Below, piece after piece: positions 27,514 through 36,312 of a stretch of 64,000 nt of DNA; the first letter of the stretch is position 1; the number at the start of each line of letters is the position of its first letter. The stretch is from positions 186,001-250,000 of the forward strand of contig JAHEMJ010000014.1 in NCBI GenBank assembly GCA_024643725.1. Direction: 5' to 3'. The stretch comes from Crocinitomicaceae bacterium. Lineage in GTDB: Bacteria > Bacteroidota > Bacteroidia > Flavobacteriales_D > Crocinitomicaceae. The translations under genes were made by a program, and so were the position numbers. The notes under the pieces were generated by a model. That model searched no databases and was not told where the DNA came from. It saw nothing but the letters and a program-made list of their open reading frames with translations.

Positions 27514-28900
27514 TGGCCATTAATTGAGTGTAATTTGCAAAGAAGTAAGGAATCGTTTCTATTCCACGGTAGTAATTAAACAACCCAAAATGTTCATTCG
27601 GAGAGTGAATAGCATCGCTATCCAGACCAAAGCCCATCATCATGGTTTTTAATCCGAGTTCCTGTTCAAACATAGCAATGATCGGAATACTTCCGCCGCT
27701 TCTCACAGGAATTGGTTTTTTACCAAAGGTGGTTTCATACGAGAGGCTCGCTGCTTTATAGGCGATGGAATCTGTTGGGGTAACAACAGGCTCTCCCCCA
27801 TGATGTGGTGTCACTTTCACGCGCACACTTTTCGGCGCAATGGATTCAAAATGTTTGACAAATAATTCCGTGATTTCCTCCGACGTTTGATGTGGAACCA
27901 AACGCATGGAAATTTTCGCGTTCGCCTTGGAAGCAATAACTGTTTTAGCGCCTTCCCCAATGTAGCCTCCCCAAATTCCGTTAACGTCTAAGGTTGGGCG
28001 AATTGATCCACGCTCCATCGTTGAATAACTAGCCTCGCCATGCGTTGATTTAATGTTCAAAGCTTCGCAATAAGCTGTTTCTGAAAATGGTGCTTTCGCC
28101 ATATCGCTTCGTTCCTCAATAGAAAGCTCTTCTACTGTATCGTAAAATCCTGGTATGGTGATTTTACCATTTTCGTCGTGCAACGACGCAATCATTTCTG
28201 TTAGAATGTTGATTGGATTTGCCACACATCCACCATATAGTCCAGAGTGAAGATCTCGATTCGGCCCAACAACTTCGACTTCCACATAGCTCAATCCTCT
28301 CAGTCCAGTTGTAATGGACGGTGTATCATTTGCTAACATTCCCGTATCAGAAACGAGGATAATATCAGCGGCAAGTTTTTCTTTGTTTTCCTTCACATAG
28401 ATGGCCAAGTTTGGACTACCCACTTCTTCCTCGCCTTCAATCATGAATTTCACATTACAAGGAAGTTCGTTCGCTGACATCATTGCTTCGAACGCTTTCA
28501 CATGCATGAACATTTGTCCTTTATCGTCGCACGCACCACGCGCAAAAATCGCTCCCATTGGATGAATCGGTGTTTCTTTGATGACCGGTTCAAAGGGTGG
28601 AGAGGTCCATAATTCAATGGGATCAGCTGGTTGGACATCGTAATGTCCATATACTAAAATGGTAGGCAGGTTGGAATCGAAGATTTTCTCCGCATAAACA
28701 ATGGGATGACCAGCTGTGGGACAAATTTCCACATTATCCAAGCCAATGGACGTCATGTGTTCGGCCAATTTTTCCGCACAAGTCGCGACGTCTTTTGTGT
28801 AAGCTGGGTCTGCAGAAATCGATGGAATGCGCAATATATCCAGTAATTCTTGAAGGAATTTCTCTTTGTTTTCTTGAATGTAATTCTGTGTGTTTTTCAT
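27500..28900 (-). CDS. M20-family metallodipeptidase
   Basis: A 466-residue di-zinc peptidase of the carnosinase/Cys-Gly dipeptidase group. The metal ligands fall in YGHYDVQP (about residue 88), RGACDDKGQ (about residue 121), IEGEEEVGSPN (about residue 154) and SDTGML (about residue 184), with the final His in HSPNEHFGLFN near the C-terminus. A dimerisation domain lies between about 210 and 330. No signal peptide, so it is cytoplasmic. It begins the peptidase-lipoprotein-polA unit. A near-match CAACTTTG lies 17 bases upstream. Confidence 0.92.
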   Translation of the reverse strand: MKNTQNYIQENKEKFLQELLDILRIPSISADPAYTKDVATCAEKLAEHMTSIGLDNVEICPTAGHPIVYAEKIFDSNLPTILVYGHYDVQPADPIELWTSPPFEPVIKETPIHPMGAIFARGACDDKGQMFMHVKAFEAMMSANELPCNVKFMIEGEEEVGSPNLAIYVKENKEKLAADIILVSDTGMLANDTPSITTGLRGLSYVEVEVVGPNRDLHSGLYGGCVANPINILTEMIASLHDENGKITIPGFYDTVEELSIEERSDMAKAPFSETAYCEALNIKSTHGEASYSTMERGSIRPTLDVNGIWGGYIGEGAKTVIASKANAKISMRLVPHQTSEEITELFVKHFESIAPKSVRVKVTPHHGGEPVVTPTDSIAYKAASLSYETTFGKKPIPVRSGGSIPIIAMFEQELGLKTMMMGFGLDSDAIHSPNEHFGLFNYYRGIETIPYFFANYTQLMANENA

Positions 28901-28942
28901 GCGATTAAATTAAGACTCAAAGTTGCGAAATTTCATTGGTTT

Positions 28943-28971
28943 TTGGTAATTCAAACATTATATTAATTTTG
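28943..28971 (+). promoter_or_regulatory. Promoter TTG-N18-TAATTTTG
   Basis: Both boxes are visible: TTG at 28943-28945 and TAATTTTG at 28964-28971 with 18 bases between. It predicts a leader of about 45 bases for the T9SS cargo protein gene. Confidence 0.75.
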
Positions 28972-29022
28972 TAATGCAACCATTGTGTATATCAATGTGT
29001 CTTAGTGTCAATTCGATAGATT

Positions 29023-31374
29023 ATGATGAAATCATTACGCGTATATTTAGTTGTGGCTTTTGCCTTATTCAACACCCTTAGTTTTGCTCAGCCAATTACA
29101 GTTTCCACTGTTCAAACGCCGCAACAATTAGTAGATAATGTACTACTTGGATTTGGGGTAACAGCCTTGAATGTCACCATAAACGGGAACCCACTTTTAG
29201 CCAATACACCGCAAGGAAACGTTGGTTTTTTCACGAATAGTAATCCAGCTTTCCCCATCGATAGTGGATTAATTCTAACAACAGGAAATGCGATTGGTGC
29301 GATTGGTCCAAACAGCTCCACTTCCTTCACCAACAATAATCCTCCCACAGCCTCTGTTTCAACTGATCCGCATTTGAACGACATTGCAGCAGGATCCGTT
29401 ACAAATGGTGTTGTGTTGGAATTCGACTTTATTCCACAAGGAGACTCGGTGATTTTTAATTACATGTTTGGTTCTGACGAATATCCTGAATTCTCACCAT
29501 CATCTTTCAACGATGCATTTGGATTATTCCTTTGGGGGCCTGGTATTGCTGGTCCATATGTACAAGCTGGTTATCCAAATGGCGGAATAAACATTGCGAC
29601 CATCCCAGGAGGAACACCCGTTACCATTAATAATGTTGGTGATGCATCGAATACCAATTATTATGTTTTCAATGAAGCGGCCTCCACATTAACTTATGGA
29701 GATGCCATTCAATACGACGGAACAACAGTGAAATTGACAGCTGCTTCAGCTGTTCAATGTAATCAATTGTACCACATTAAATTAGCTATTTCAAATGTGG
29801 GTGATCAATCTTATGACTCTGGCGTATTCTTAGAAGCAGGAAGTTTTAGTTCAGCTGCCGTAGACGTGGCTGTAGCAACAGTATCTGGTGACACAACCAT
29901 TGTGGAGGGGTGTACGTTTGCTGACTTTATTTTTACGCGTCCAGCAGGACAAACAAATGACACGTTAATCATTAACTATACTATTGGTGGAGTAGCACAA
30001 CAAGGTGTAGACTACAACAACTTGGTGAATCCAATCACATTTTTACCTGGTGAAGATTCCGTTGTCATCAACTTAACGCCAATTCAAGATAACATTACAG
30101 AAGGATTCGAATCCGTGGTTATTTCTGTTGAAATCATTAATCCATGTGGTGATACCATTATTTCTTCTGGAACCATTTATATAGGAGAAGGTCCTATTAT
30201 TAATATCACCGAAACAGACCCAACGATTTATTGTGCAAATGATAGTGTTGTTCTTAGTGCTTCTGCATTTGGAGGATATGCTCCATATCAATACGAATGG
30301 ACAACCATGAGCGGCGCGCCTCTCGGCACCAATGACACGATTATTCAAGGAATCAGTCAAAACGGATCGATTAACTTCTTGGTAACAGCAACAGACAACT
30401 GTAACTTCTCTCAAATCGACACGGTTACACTTACTTTAAATCAAACCATCGCAATTGATACGATTTTCACCGGACCTGCGACGTGTCAACCAACCGGATT
30501 TGTTTCGGTCATGGCAAGCGGGTTAACGGGTGTTCCTACGTATACATGGACTGGACCAGGACCAAATGGCTTTATTGATGCGTCCGTTTGGCAAAACATT
30601 CCATCCGGATGGTATTATATTACCGTGGAAGATAATGTTTGTTCCATTTCAGACAGTGCCTTCGTGGGAATTCAAAATGCGCCGGACGCTCAGTTTTCAG
30701 GAACACCAATTCAAGGCTGTGCGCCATTTGACGTGGTTTTCCAAAACACCAGTGTTAACGCAAACAACTATTCTTGGGATTTTGGAGATTCACAAACTAC
30801 AACAAGCGGAAACTTAAACAACGTAACGCATACTTACAATGGTCCGTTTGGCATGTACACCGTTAGACTAATTGCTTTCCAAAGTGCACAGTGCTCGGAT
30901 ACAGCATTCTACTTAATTCAAGTGGATGTGTGTGGATGTATGGATCCAGTTGCATTAAACTACAATGCTGGAGCAAATGTCGATAATGGTTCTTGTATTT
31001 ACCAAACCGGTTGTACCGATCCAAACGCCTTGAATTATGATCCAAATGCGATTGTTAATGATGGTTCATGTACCTATCCAATTCCAGTTGTGGAGGCGCC
31101 AAATGTCTTTACTCCTTCTGGGGATGGTGTTAATGACACGTATTTCTTAAGTACGAAAAACGTCGTGAAATTAGACTTAGTCATCATGAATCGATGGGGA
31201 AATGTCTTGTTTGAAAAGAGCAGTGATAATTTAGTAACTGACAATCCAACATGGGATGGAAAAGTAAATGGCGTACTCGCAAATGAAGGTGTTTACTTCT
31301 ACAAATATGTGGGATACAATATTTCAGGTCAAGAGGTTACTGGTCATGGATTCTTCCATTTAGTGCGGAAATAG
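29023..31374 (+). CDS. Secreted multidomain adhesin-like protein with T9SS type B sorting domain
   Basis: A 783-residue secreted protein. Domains in order: cleavable signal peptide (about 1-22), a choice-of-anchor L-like domain (about 36-265, with FGSDEYPEF), a Calx-beta-like region (about 284-380), an Ig/SprB-like stretch, a PKD domain (about 557-625, YSWDFGDS), two Cys-rich repeats (about 635-685, GCMDPVALNYN and GCTDPNALNYD followed by DNGSC/NDGSC), and a gliding-type C-terminal domain (about 690-783, APNVFTPSGDGVND). It is probably exported across the outer membrane by the type IX system and kept at the surface or released. No T9SS machinery gene is in the window. The second Met is also a possible start. 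Confidence 0.88.
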   Translation: MMKSLRVYLVVAFALFNTLSFAQPITVSTVQTPQQLVDNVLLGFGVTALNVTINGNPLLANTPQGNVGFFTNSNPAFPIDSGLILTTGNAIGAIGPNSSTSFTNNNPPTASVSTDPHLNDIAAGSVTNGVVLEFDFIPQGDSVIFNYMFGSDEYPEFSPSSFNDAFGLFLWGPGIAGPYVQAGYPNGGINIATIPGGTPVTINNVGDASNTNYYVFNEAASTLTYGDAIQYDGTTVKLTAASAVQCNQLYHIKLAISNVGDQSYDSGVFLEAGSFSSAAVDVAVATVSGDTTIVEGCTFADFIFTRPAGQTNDTLIINYTIGGVAQQGVDYNNLVNPITFLPGEDSVVINLTPIQDNITEGFESVVISVEIINPCGDTIISSGTIYIGEGPIINITETDPTIYCANDSVVLSASAFGGYAPYQYEWTTMSGAPLGTNDTIIQGISQNGSINFLVTATDNCNFSQIDTVTLTLNQTIAIDTIFTGPATCQPTGFVSVMASGLTGVPTYTWTGPGPNGFIDASVWQNIPSGWYYITVEDNVCSISDSAFVGIQNAPDAQFSGTPIQGCAPFDVVFQNTSVNANNYSWDFGDSQTTTSGNLNNVTHTYNGPFGMYTVRLIAFQSAQCSDTAFYLIQVDVCGCMDPVALNYNAGANVDNGSCIYQTGCTDPNALNYDPNAIVNDGSCTYPIPVVEAPNVFTPSGDGVNDTYFLSTKNVVKLDLVIMNRWGNVLFEKSSDNLVTDNPTWDGKVNGVLANEGVYFYKYVGYNISGQEVTGHGFFHLVRK

Positions 31375-31407
31375 CATGTTGTCTTATGGCAATATGAGCG
31401 AATACGA

Positions 31408-33132
31408 ATGGCTATGAAGAATCCGTTCAAGTCGTCTAAATTTGTTTTTTTCTTTCTCGCGTTAGGGCTTTTTGTTGTTCTTTTTTTCTATCTGTGGAAT
31501 TCGCAATCAACGCGTGTTGCCAAAGGAGACAAAATGTATGGTGGGATTTTTTCCTATGCCCTATCCGAACCTCTAACTAGCCTGTTTCCACTGGAAACAA
31601 ACTCCTTGTCAGACCTTCGTGTCATTAGTCAACTTTTTGATCCACTGGTCAAACAATCCGATTCAAAGGGGACCATTCAAAATTGTTTGGCGGAAAAAAT
31701 CGAGCTGAAAGACAATGGGAAATGTGTTTATATTCGCCTTAGGAAGGGTGTTCTGTTCCATAAAGACGATTGTTTTGCGGGAGAGTCCCGTGAATTAACC
31801 GCGTATGACGTAGCATTTACGCTAAGTTTTGCTTGCTCAAAAAATAAGCAGAATCAGTCTTCAAATTTGTTAGTTGGAAAAATCGTTGGATCCGAGCAAT
31901 TTTATAAAAACAATGAAAATCCATTGGAAAAGTTGGTTATTGGAGTGCAAGTCATCCATCCGTCTTTGGTAAAAATTGTGTTGACTAAGCCGTATAACAA
32001 TATTATTCAATTACTTTCCCACCCCAGCCTAGGAATCATTTCTAAAACGGCCTGTGCCTATTACAAAGATGCATTCCAAAAACACCCGGTTGGATCTGGG
32101 CCGTTTTATTTGGGTTCAATAAGTGAAAAGGGGGTGAAACTTTATCGGAATAACGATTACTGGTCTTTTGATGAGCTTGGCAATCAACTTCCTTTTTTAG
32201 ATGAAATAAACATCAATACACAAACAGCATTGTCCGATGAATACGTATTGTTTTCTCAAAAAAAAGTGGATCTGTTGTTTGATTTACCCGCCAATCAACT
32301 TGACCTTGCATTTGGAACCTTGTCCGAAGCTAAAAAAGGGAAAAACCTCTTGCACCGTGTACACATCCAAAAAGCATCTAAAATCAATTACATTGGTTGG
32401 GATGTGAGTAAGCCGCCATTTAACAACTTATATGTTCGTCAAGCGTTTGAATTGGCAATCGATAGAAATAGGATTTGTAATGAGGTGTTGAGTGGCGACG
32501 GTCAAGCAATCACACACGGATTTATTCCAACAAGCAACTTCTATTCCAATCCTTTTTTGTCTGATGTTCAAGTTGACCTAAAAACGGCTAAAAACTTGAT
32601 GCAAAAAGCAGGATATTTTCCTTCCCGTTCGTTTCCAAAAATTCCCTTTTATGTGAACGCGCAACTAGGAAGCACTTCGGATTTATGGTGTCGAGATGTT
32701 TGTCGCCAACTCGCTAAAATTGGCATTCAAGCTTTTGTGGTAAACGTCAGCACAAAAGAACGCGATCAAAAAATAATAAACGGAGGCGCTCTACTCTGGA
32801 AAGCAGGTTGGGTTGGAGATTATCCCGATGCAGAATCCTACTTGCGACTGTTTTATCATGGACCGAACAACAAGGAGAACTTAGTAAAGTTCGAAAACCA
32901 ACATTTTGATCAGTTGTATTTGAAATCCACTTTAACTAAAAACGCTCAAGAGAAAAAAGCCCTTCAAAGAATGTGTGAATCAATCGTAGCAAATGACTGC
33001 GCAATTATCCCCGTTTATTCCGAGGATTTCTTTGTAATGATCAATTTACGCGTGCGTGGATTCGAGATGAACTCTTCCGGAATCATTGATTTTGCGAAAA
33101 TTTTCTTGAAAGAACTGAAGAATAAAAACTAA
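31408..33132 (+). CDS. Peptide/nickel-type ABC transporter substrate-binding protein (family 5), membrane-anchored
   Basis: A 574-residue SBP_bac_5 protein. An uncleaved-looking hydrophobic anchor is at residues 10-29 (no lipobox Cys), followed by the binding fold with VISQLFDPLV, AYDVAFTL, VGSGPFYLG and VRQAFELAIDR, which are typical of OppA/DppA-like proteins. This places it outside the inner membrane, tethered by its N-terminus. No permease or ATPase gene is nearby: the upstream neighbour is the T9SS cargo protein and the downstream neighbour is the convergent tryptophan dioxygenase (four-base overlap). The ligand is unknown. Confidence 0.85.
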   Translation: MAMKNPFKSSKFVFFFLALGLFVVLFFYLWNSQSTRVAKGDKMYGGIFSYALSEPLTSLFPLETNSLSDLRVISQLFDPLVKQSDSKGTIQNCLAEKIELKDNGKCVYIRLRKGVLFHKDDCFAGESRELTAYDVAFTLSFACSKNKQNQSSNLLVGKIVGSEQFYKNNENPLEKLVIGVQVIHPSLVKIVLTKPYNNIIQLLSHPSLGIISKTACAYYKDAFQKHPVGSGPFYLGSISEKGVKLYRNNDYWSFDELGNQLPFLDEININTQTALSDEYVLFSQKKVDLLFDLPANQLDLAFGTLSEAKKGKNLLHRVHIQKASKINYIGWDVSKPPFNNLYVRQAFELAIDRNRICNEVLSGDGQAITHGFIPTSNFYSNPFLSDVQVDLKTAKNLMQKAGYFPSRSFPKIPFYVNAQLGSTSDLWCRDVCRQLAKIGIQAFVVNVSTKERDQKIINGGALLWKAGWVGDYPDAESYLRLFYHGPNNKENLVKFENQHFDQLYLKSTLTKNAQEKKALQRMCESIVANDCAIIPVYSEDFFVMINLRVRGFEMNSSGIIDFAKIFLKELKNKN

Positions 33133-34085
33133 TTTGTTTTTAAGGTGGATTCTACCCAGGCTTTTCCCCAATTTTCATGTTCCTCAGTGGTCCACAAACT
33201 AGGATAAAAAATGCGTTTTTGAAAACGAGGAGGTAAATATTTTTGCCAATTTGTTCCACCAGTTGCTGCGACATCTTCATGATCTCGCGCTAAATAGCGT
33301 ACCGCAGATTTATAATGTGCCAATGGCCAATTCACATTCACATTGGTGTCGTTCTCACGAAGTGCTTGCTTCACGGTTTCATCCGCTTGATCTTCTGGAC
33401 TTAAACGAAGGTATGTTTGCCAAAGGTTTTTTGATCGGCATTTCTCCCCCAACGCAATAAATGAATCGCGGTATTTTTCTTCAAACTGAGTTAAGGTGAG
33501 TGTTTTTTTACCGGTTGTCACTTCAGTTGCTCCTTCTTTCCAATAAATGTGTTCAAACATATCTTTAATGTCGGATGTCAAGGAGAAGCTTTCGCGACGG
33601 TCCTTCGCAACAAGTTGAAGGAAATCAGTGCTAAATATTTCAATTTGACGGTATTGTGCCGATTGAAATCCGCTTGCTGGTAAAAGCGACATGCGGAATT
33701 TTAAAAATTCAGCTCTATCCATTCCCTCAATCATGATTTCAAAACTCTTAATCAATGCATCGAAGTAACGGTTAATGCGTGTAACGCGAGAAATAAAAAA
33801 TGCCTTTGTCAAATCCGCTTTTGCACCTAGTTGTTCAAATTCGCGCAGGGCTAATTTAAAATATAGCTCGGTGATTTGATGGTACATAATAAAAACCGTT
33901 TCGTCGGGAAAATTGGTTTTTGGTTTTTGAAGCGTTAATAAGGTGTCAAGTTGGATATAATCCCAATAAGTGGTGACATCTGCATAAAGCAAACCCTCCA
34001 AATAGGATTGTAAATTTTCTCCTAATGACGCATACTTTAGGTTGAGTTGTTCTAATTTTTCGTGTAATTCAGGTGTGATTTCCAT
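33129..34085 (-). CDS. kynA: Tryptophan 2,3-dioxygenase
   Basis: A 318-residue heme dioxygenase that opens the indole ring to give N-formylkynurenine, the first step of the kynurenine route. Diagnostic segments are TYWDYIQLDTLLTLQ near residue 40 and MYHQITELYFKL near residue 67 (substrate-side His). The likely heme-ligand His is in WPLAHYKSAVRYL near residue 254. Length is normal for bacterial forms. Kynureninase is 21 kb away in the same window; the intermediate enzymes are not seen here. Confidence 0.92.
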   Translation of the reverse strand: MEITPELHEKLEQLNLKYASLGENLQSYLEGLLYADVTTYWDYIQLDTLLTLQKPKTNFPDETVFIMYHQITELYFKLALREFEQLGAKADLTKAFFISRVTRINRYFDALIKSFEIMIEGMDRAEFLKFRMSLLPASGFQSAQYRQIEIFSTDFLQLVAKDRRESFSLTSDIKDMFEHIYWKEGATEVTTGKKTLTLTQFEEKYRDSFIALGEKCRSKNLWQTYLRLSPEDQADETVKQALRENDTNVNVNWPLAHYKSAVRYLARDHEDVAATGGTNWQKYLPPRFQKRIFYPSLWTTEEHENWGKAWVESTLKTN

Positions 34086-34170
34086 ATGCGCTGTTTTGAT
34101 TGATATTCGAAATTACATATTTTTTGCGTTATCCTCTTTTTTCTTGAGTACAGCACCGAACTTTTAGACA

Positions 34171-34197
34171 AAAAAAAAGCGTCCAATGGACGCTTTT
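34171..34197 (-). terminator. Intrinsic terminator of the 52-residue protein gene
   Basis: A 10-bp stem AAAAGCGTCC / GGACGCTTTT with a three-base loop. On the minus strand it continues into a run of T, separating the small gene from the tryptophan dioxygenase gene. Confidence 0.85.
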
Positions 34198-34214
34198 CAT
34201 ATATCAATCTTGCA

Positions 34215-34373
34215 TTATTTTTCTTCTTTGTCTTCAAAAATCCTTTTCGGACGTAACTGCTCGAATAATCCAAGTGTTAACCAATAAGGAAGGATGAATC
34301 CTAAAAGGAATAAAAGCATCCAAAATGCCATCCCGAAAATTAAAAGAAACAATACAATGCCGAAAGTGCTCAT
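34215..34373 (-). CDS. 52-residue membrane protein of unknown function
   Basis: A short frame, ATG at 34371-34373 to TAA at 34215-34217. The protein starts MSTFGIVLFLLIFGMAF, is hydrophobic over about residues 5-37 (probably one long or two short membrane helices with Pro29), and ends with a charged tail containing RPKRIFEDKEEK. I do not recognise a family. The case for a real gene is that it has its own TAnnTTTG element 30 bases upstream and its own strong terminator 18 bases after the stop. It is divergent from fumC. Confidence 0.7.
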   Translation of the reverse strand: MSTFGIVLFLLIFGMAFWMLLFLLGFILPYWLTLGLFEQLRPKRIFEDKEEK

Positions 34374-34380
34374 CTTCTAT

Positions 34381-34388
34381 TATTTTTG
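34381..34388 (+). promoter_or_regulatory. -7 promoter element TATTTTTG before fumC
   Basis: Perfect TAnnTTTG match 51 bases before the fumC ATG, in the divergent gap with the 52-residue gene. Confidence 0.4.
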
Positions 34389-34403
34389 TGTTTGAAAACA
34401 GTT

Positions 34404-34411
34404 CAAAATTA
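34404..34411 (-). promoter_or_regulatory. -7 promoter element TAATTTTG before the 52-residue gene
   Basis: Perfect TAnnTTTG match on the minus strand, 30 bases before the ATG at 34373. A TTG lies 14 bases further upstream, shorter than usual spacing. Confidence 0.5.
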
Positions 34412-34439
34412 AACAATTTAATTTACAATACACTAAAAA

Positions 34440-35837
34440 ATGGAATTTAGGATTGAAAAAGACACGATGGGCGAGGTTAAAGTACCAGCAAATCGTTATT
34501 GGGGAGCACAAACAGAACGTTCGAGAAACAACTTCAAAATTGGACCTGAAGGTTCGATGCCTATTGAAGTTATTCATGCTTTTGCCTATCTAAAAAAGGC
34601 TGCTGCTCACGCCAATCACGATCTTGGTGTACTAACTTTAGAAAAAAGAGATTTAATCTCCCGTGTTTGTGACGAAATTCTTACAGGTCAACACGACGGT
34701 GAATTTCCTTTAGTAATTTGGCAAACAGGTTCAGGAACACAGTCCAATATGAATTGCAATGAAGTCATTGCAAACCGTGGACACGTACTACAAGGTGGAA
34801 ACCTCATGGACGAACAAAAAGTGTTAAATCCAAATGACGATGTAAATAAGTCCCAATCATCAAATGACACATATCCAACTGCTATGCACATTGCTGCCTA
34901 TAAAATGACAGTTGAAACAACACTTCCGGGATTATTGCACCTTCGCAATGCCCTACAACAAAAAGTGGAAGCGTTTAAAGACATCGTGAAAACAGGAAGA
35001 ACACACTTCATGGACGCAACACCACTTACTCTTGGACAAGAGTTCAGTGGATATGTAGCACAAATTGACTACTCTATTCGTGCGATTAACAATGCGCTAG
35101 TTGTTGTAAGTGAACTTGCCCTTGGGGGAACAGCTGTAGGAACAGGTCTTAATACACCGAAAGGATACGATGTGTTGGTAGCGAAAAAAATTGCTGAATT
35201 TACCGGACTTCCATTTGTCACAGCCGCCAATAAATTCGAAGCGCTCGCGGCTCATGATGCCATGGTTGAATTATCTGGTGCCTTGAAAAGATCGGCTGTG
35301 TCCTTAATGAAAATTGCAAATGATATTCGCATGTTGTCCTCAGGTCCACGTTGTGGAATTGGTGAAATCATTATTCCAGACAATGAGCCCGGATCTTCTA
35401 TCATGCCTGGAAAAGTAAATCCAACGCAACCAGAAGCACTAACAATGGTTTGTGCTCAGGTGATGGGGAATGATGTCACCGTTTCTGTGGCGGGTTCAAA
35501 CGGACATTTTGAATTAAATGTTTTCAAACCTGTTATTGCCTATAACGTGCTACAATCAGCACGATTAATTGGTGATGCATGTGTGTCATTTACGGATAAC
35601 TGTGCTGCTGGTATTGAAGCAAACTTACCTGTTGTGAAAAAACACTTGGACAATTCTTTGATGTTGGTAACAGCGCTAAACACAAAAATTGGATATTACA
35701 AGGCGGCAGAAATTGCAAAGTATGCACATAAAAATGGCACAACATTGAAAGAGGCAGCTGTTGGACTCGGACATGTGACATCAGAAGAATATGATGAATA
35801 CGTAGATCCATCTAAAATGATTGGTTCATTAGACTAA
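34440..35837 (+). CDS. fumC: Fumarate hydratase, class II
   Basis: A 465-residue TCA-cycle enzyme interconverting fumarate and malate. The superfamily signature [16 protein letters not shown] is at about residue 318, [10 protein letters not shown] near residue 98 and [11 protein letters not shown] near residue 140 form the other substrate-binding regions. Length and order are standard. It is a single-gene unit with a terminator 20 bases after its stop, and would feed from SdhCAB encoded at 4.2-8 kb. Confidence 0.97.
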   Translation: MEFRIEKDTMGEVKVPANRYWGAQTERSRNNFKIGPEGSMPIEVIHAFAYLKKAAAHANHDLGVLTLEKRDLISRVCDEILTGQHDGEFPLVIWQTGSGTQSNMNCNEVIANRGHVLQGGNLMDEQKVLNPNDDVNKSQSSNDTYPTAMHIAAYKMTVETTLPGLLHLRNALQQKVEAFKDIVKTGRTHFMDATPLTLGQEFSGYVAQIDYSIRAINNALVVVSELALGGTAVGTGLNTPKGYDVLVAKKIAEFTGLPFVTAANKFEALAAHDAMVELSGALKRSAVSLMKIANDIRMLSSGPRCGIGEIIIPDNEPGSSIMPGKVNPTQPEALTMVCAQVMGNDVTVSVAGSNGHFELNVFKPVIAYNVLQSARLIGDACVSFTDNCAAGIEANLPVVKKHLDNSLMLVTALNTKIGYYKAAEIAKYAHKNGTTLKEAAVGLGHVTSEEYDEYVDPSKMIGSLD

Positions 35838-35858
35838 TCAAGATCATTAAAAAAGTTA

Positions 35859-35888
35859 AAAGCGGTGGGACTCTCACCGCTTTTTTTT
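35859..35888 (+). terminator. Intrinsic terminator of fumC
   Basis: Stem AAAGCGGTG / CACCGCTTT with a seven-base loop, followed by eight T. Confidence 0.88.
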
Positions 35889-35928
35889 GTGATAAAATAG
35901 TACTTTTACCTTTCTAATTATTTCGGTG

Positions 35929-36180
35929 ATGCATAGAACAAAGAACGATTGGATAGCACTCATTTCTTTACTTTTAGCTGTTTGGTTTTCCTTGGCTGGT
36001 AGTGTTTGGGTATATGGGGCAGCATTAGTGATCGCCTATCCGTTTGGAATCATCAGCTTTGTCTTATGGCGGTTTTTTCTTGAAGGGGAACACAAAGAAA
36101 GTAAGCTCATCCCAACCATTTTATCCTTAGGTTTCATCTTGTCTATTTTGGTGCTTTTAGCAACTTGGTTCTTTGACTAA
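35929..36180 (+). CDS. Small membrane protein of unknown function
   Basis: An 83-residue protein with three hydrophobic segments (about 10-27, 29-47 and 62-80) separated by short polar turns, one of them EGEHKESK. No family is recognised. A GTG at 35926 directly precedes the ATG in frame; I use the ATG. Near-promoter sequences TACTTTTA and TACCTTTC lie within 30 bases upstream, each one base off consensus. It sits alone between fumC and icd. Confidence 0.6.
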   Translation: MHRTKNDWIALISLLLAVWFSLAGSVWVYGAALVIAYPFGIISFVLWRFFLEGEHKESKLIPTILSLGFILSILVLLATWFFD

Positions 36181-36286
36181 GAAAATCATCGTTTCAAACA
36201 ATCCTTCCTTTCTAAGTATATTTACCACCTGTTTTACCCAAGCTTTTATACGAATAATTCACTCCAATAATTCATAAAAAATTGCG

Positions 36287-36294
36287 TAATTTTG
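36287..36294 (+). promoter_or_regulatory. -7 promoter element TAATTTTG before icd
   Basis: Perfect TAnnTTTG match 18 bases before the icd ATG. Confidence 0.55.
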
Positions 36295-36312
36295 TAGGGT
36301 AAAAATGTACCT

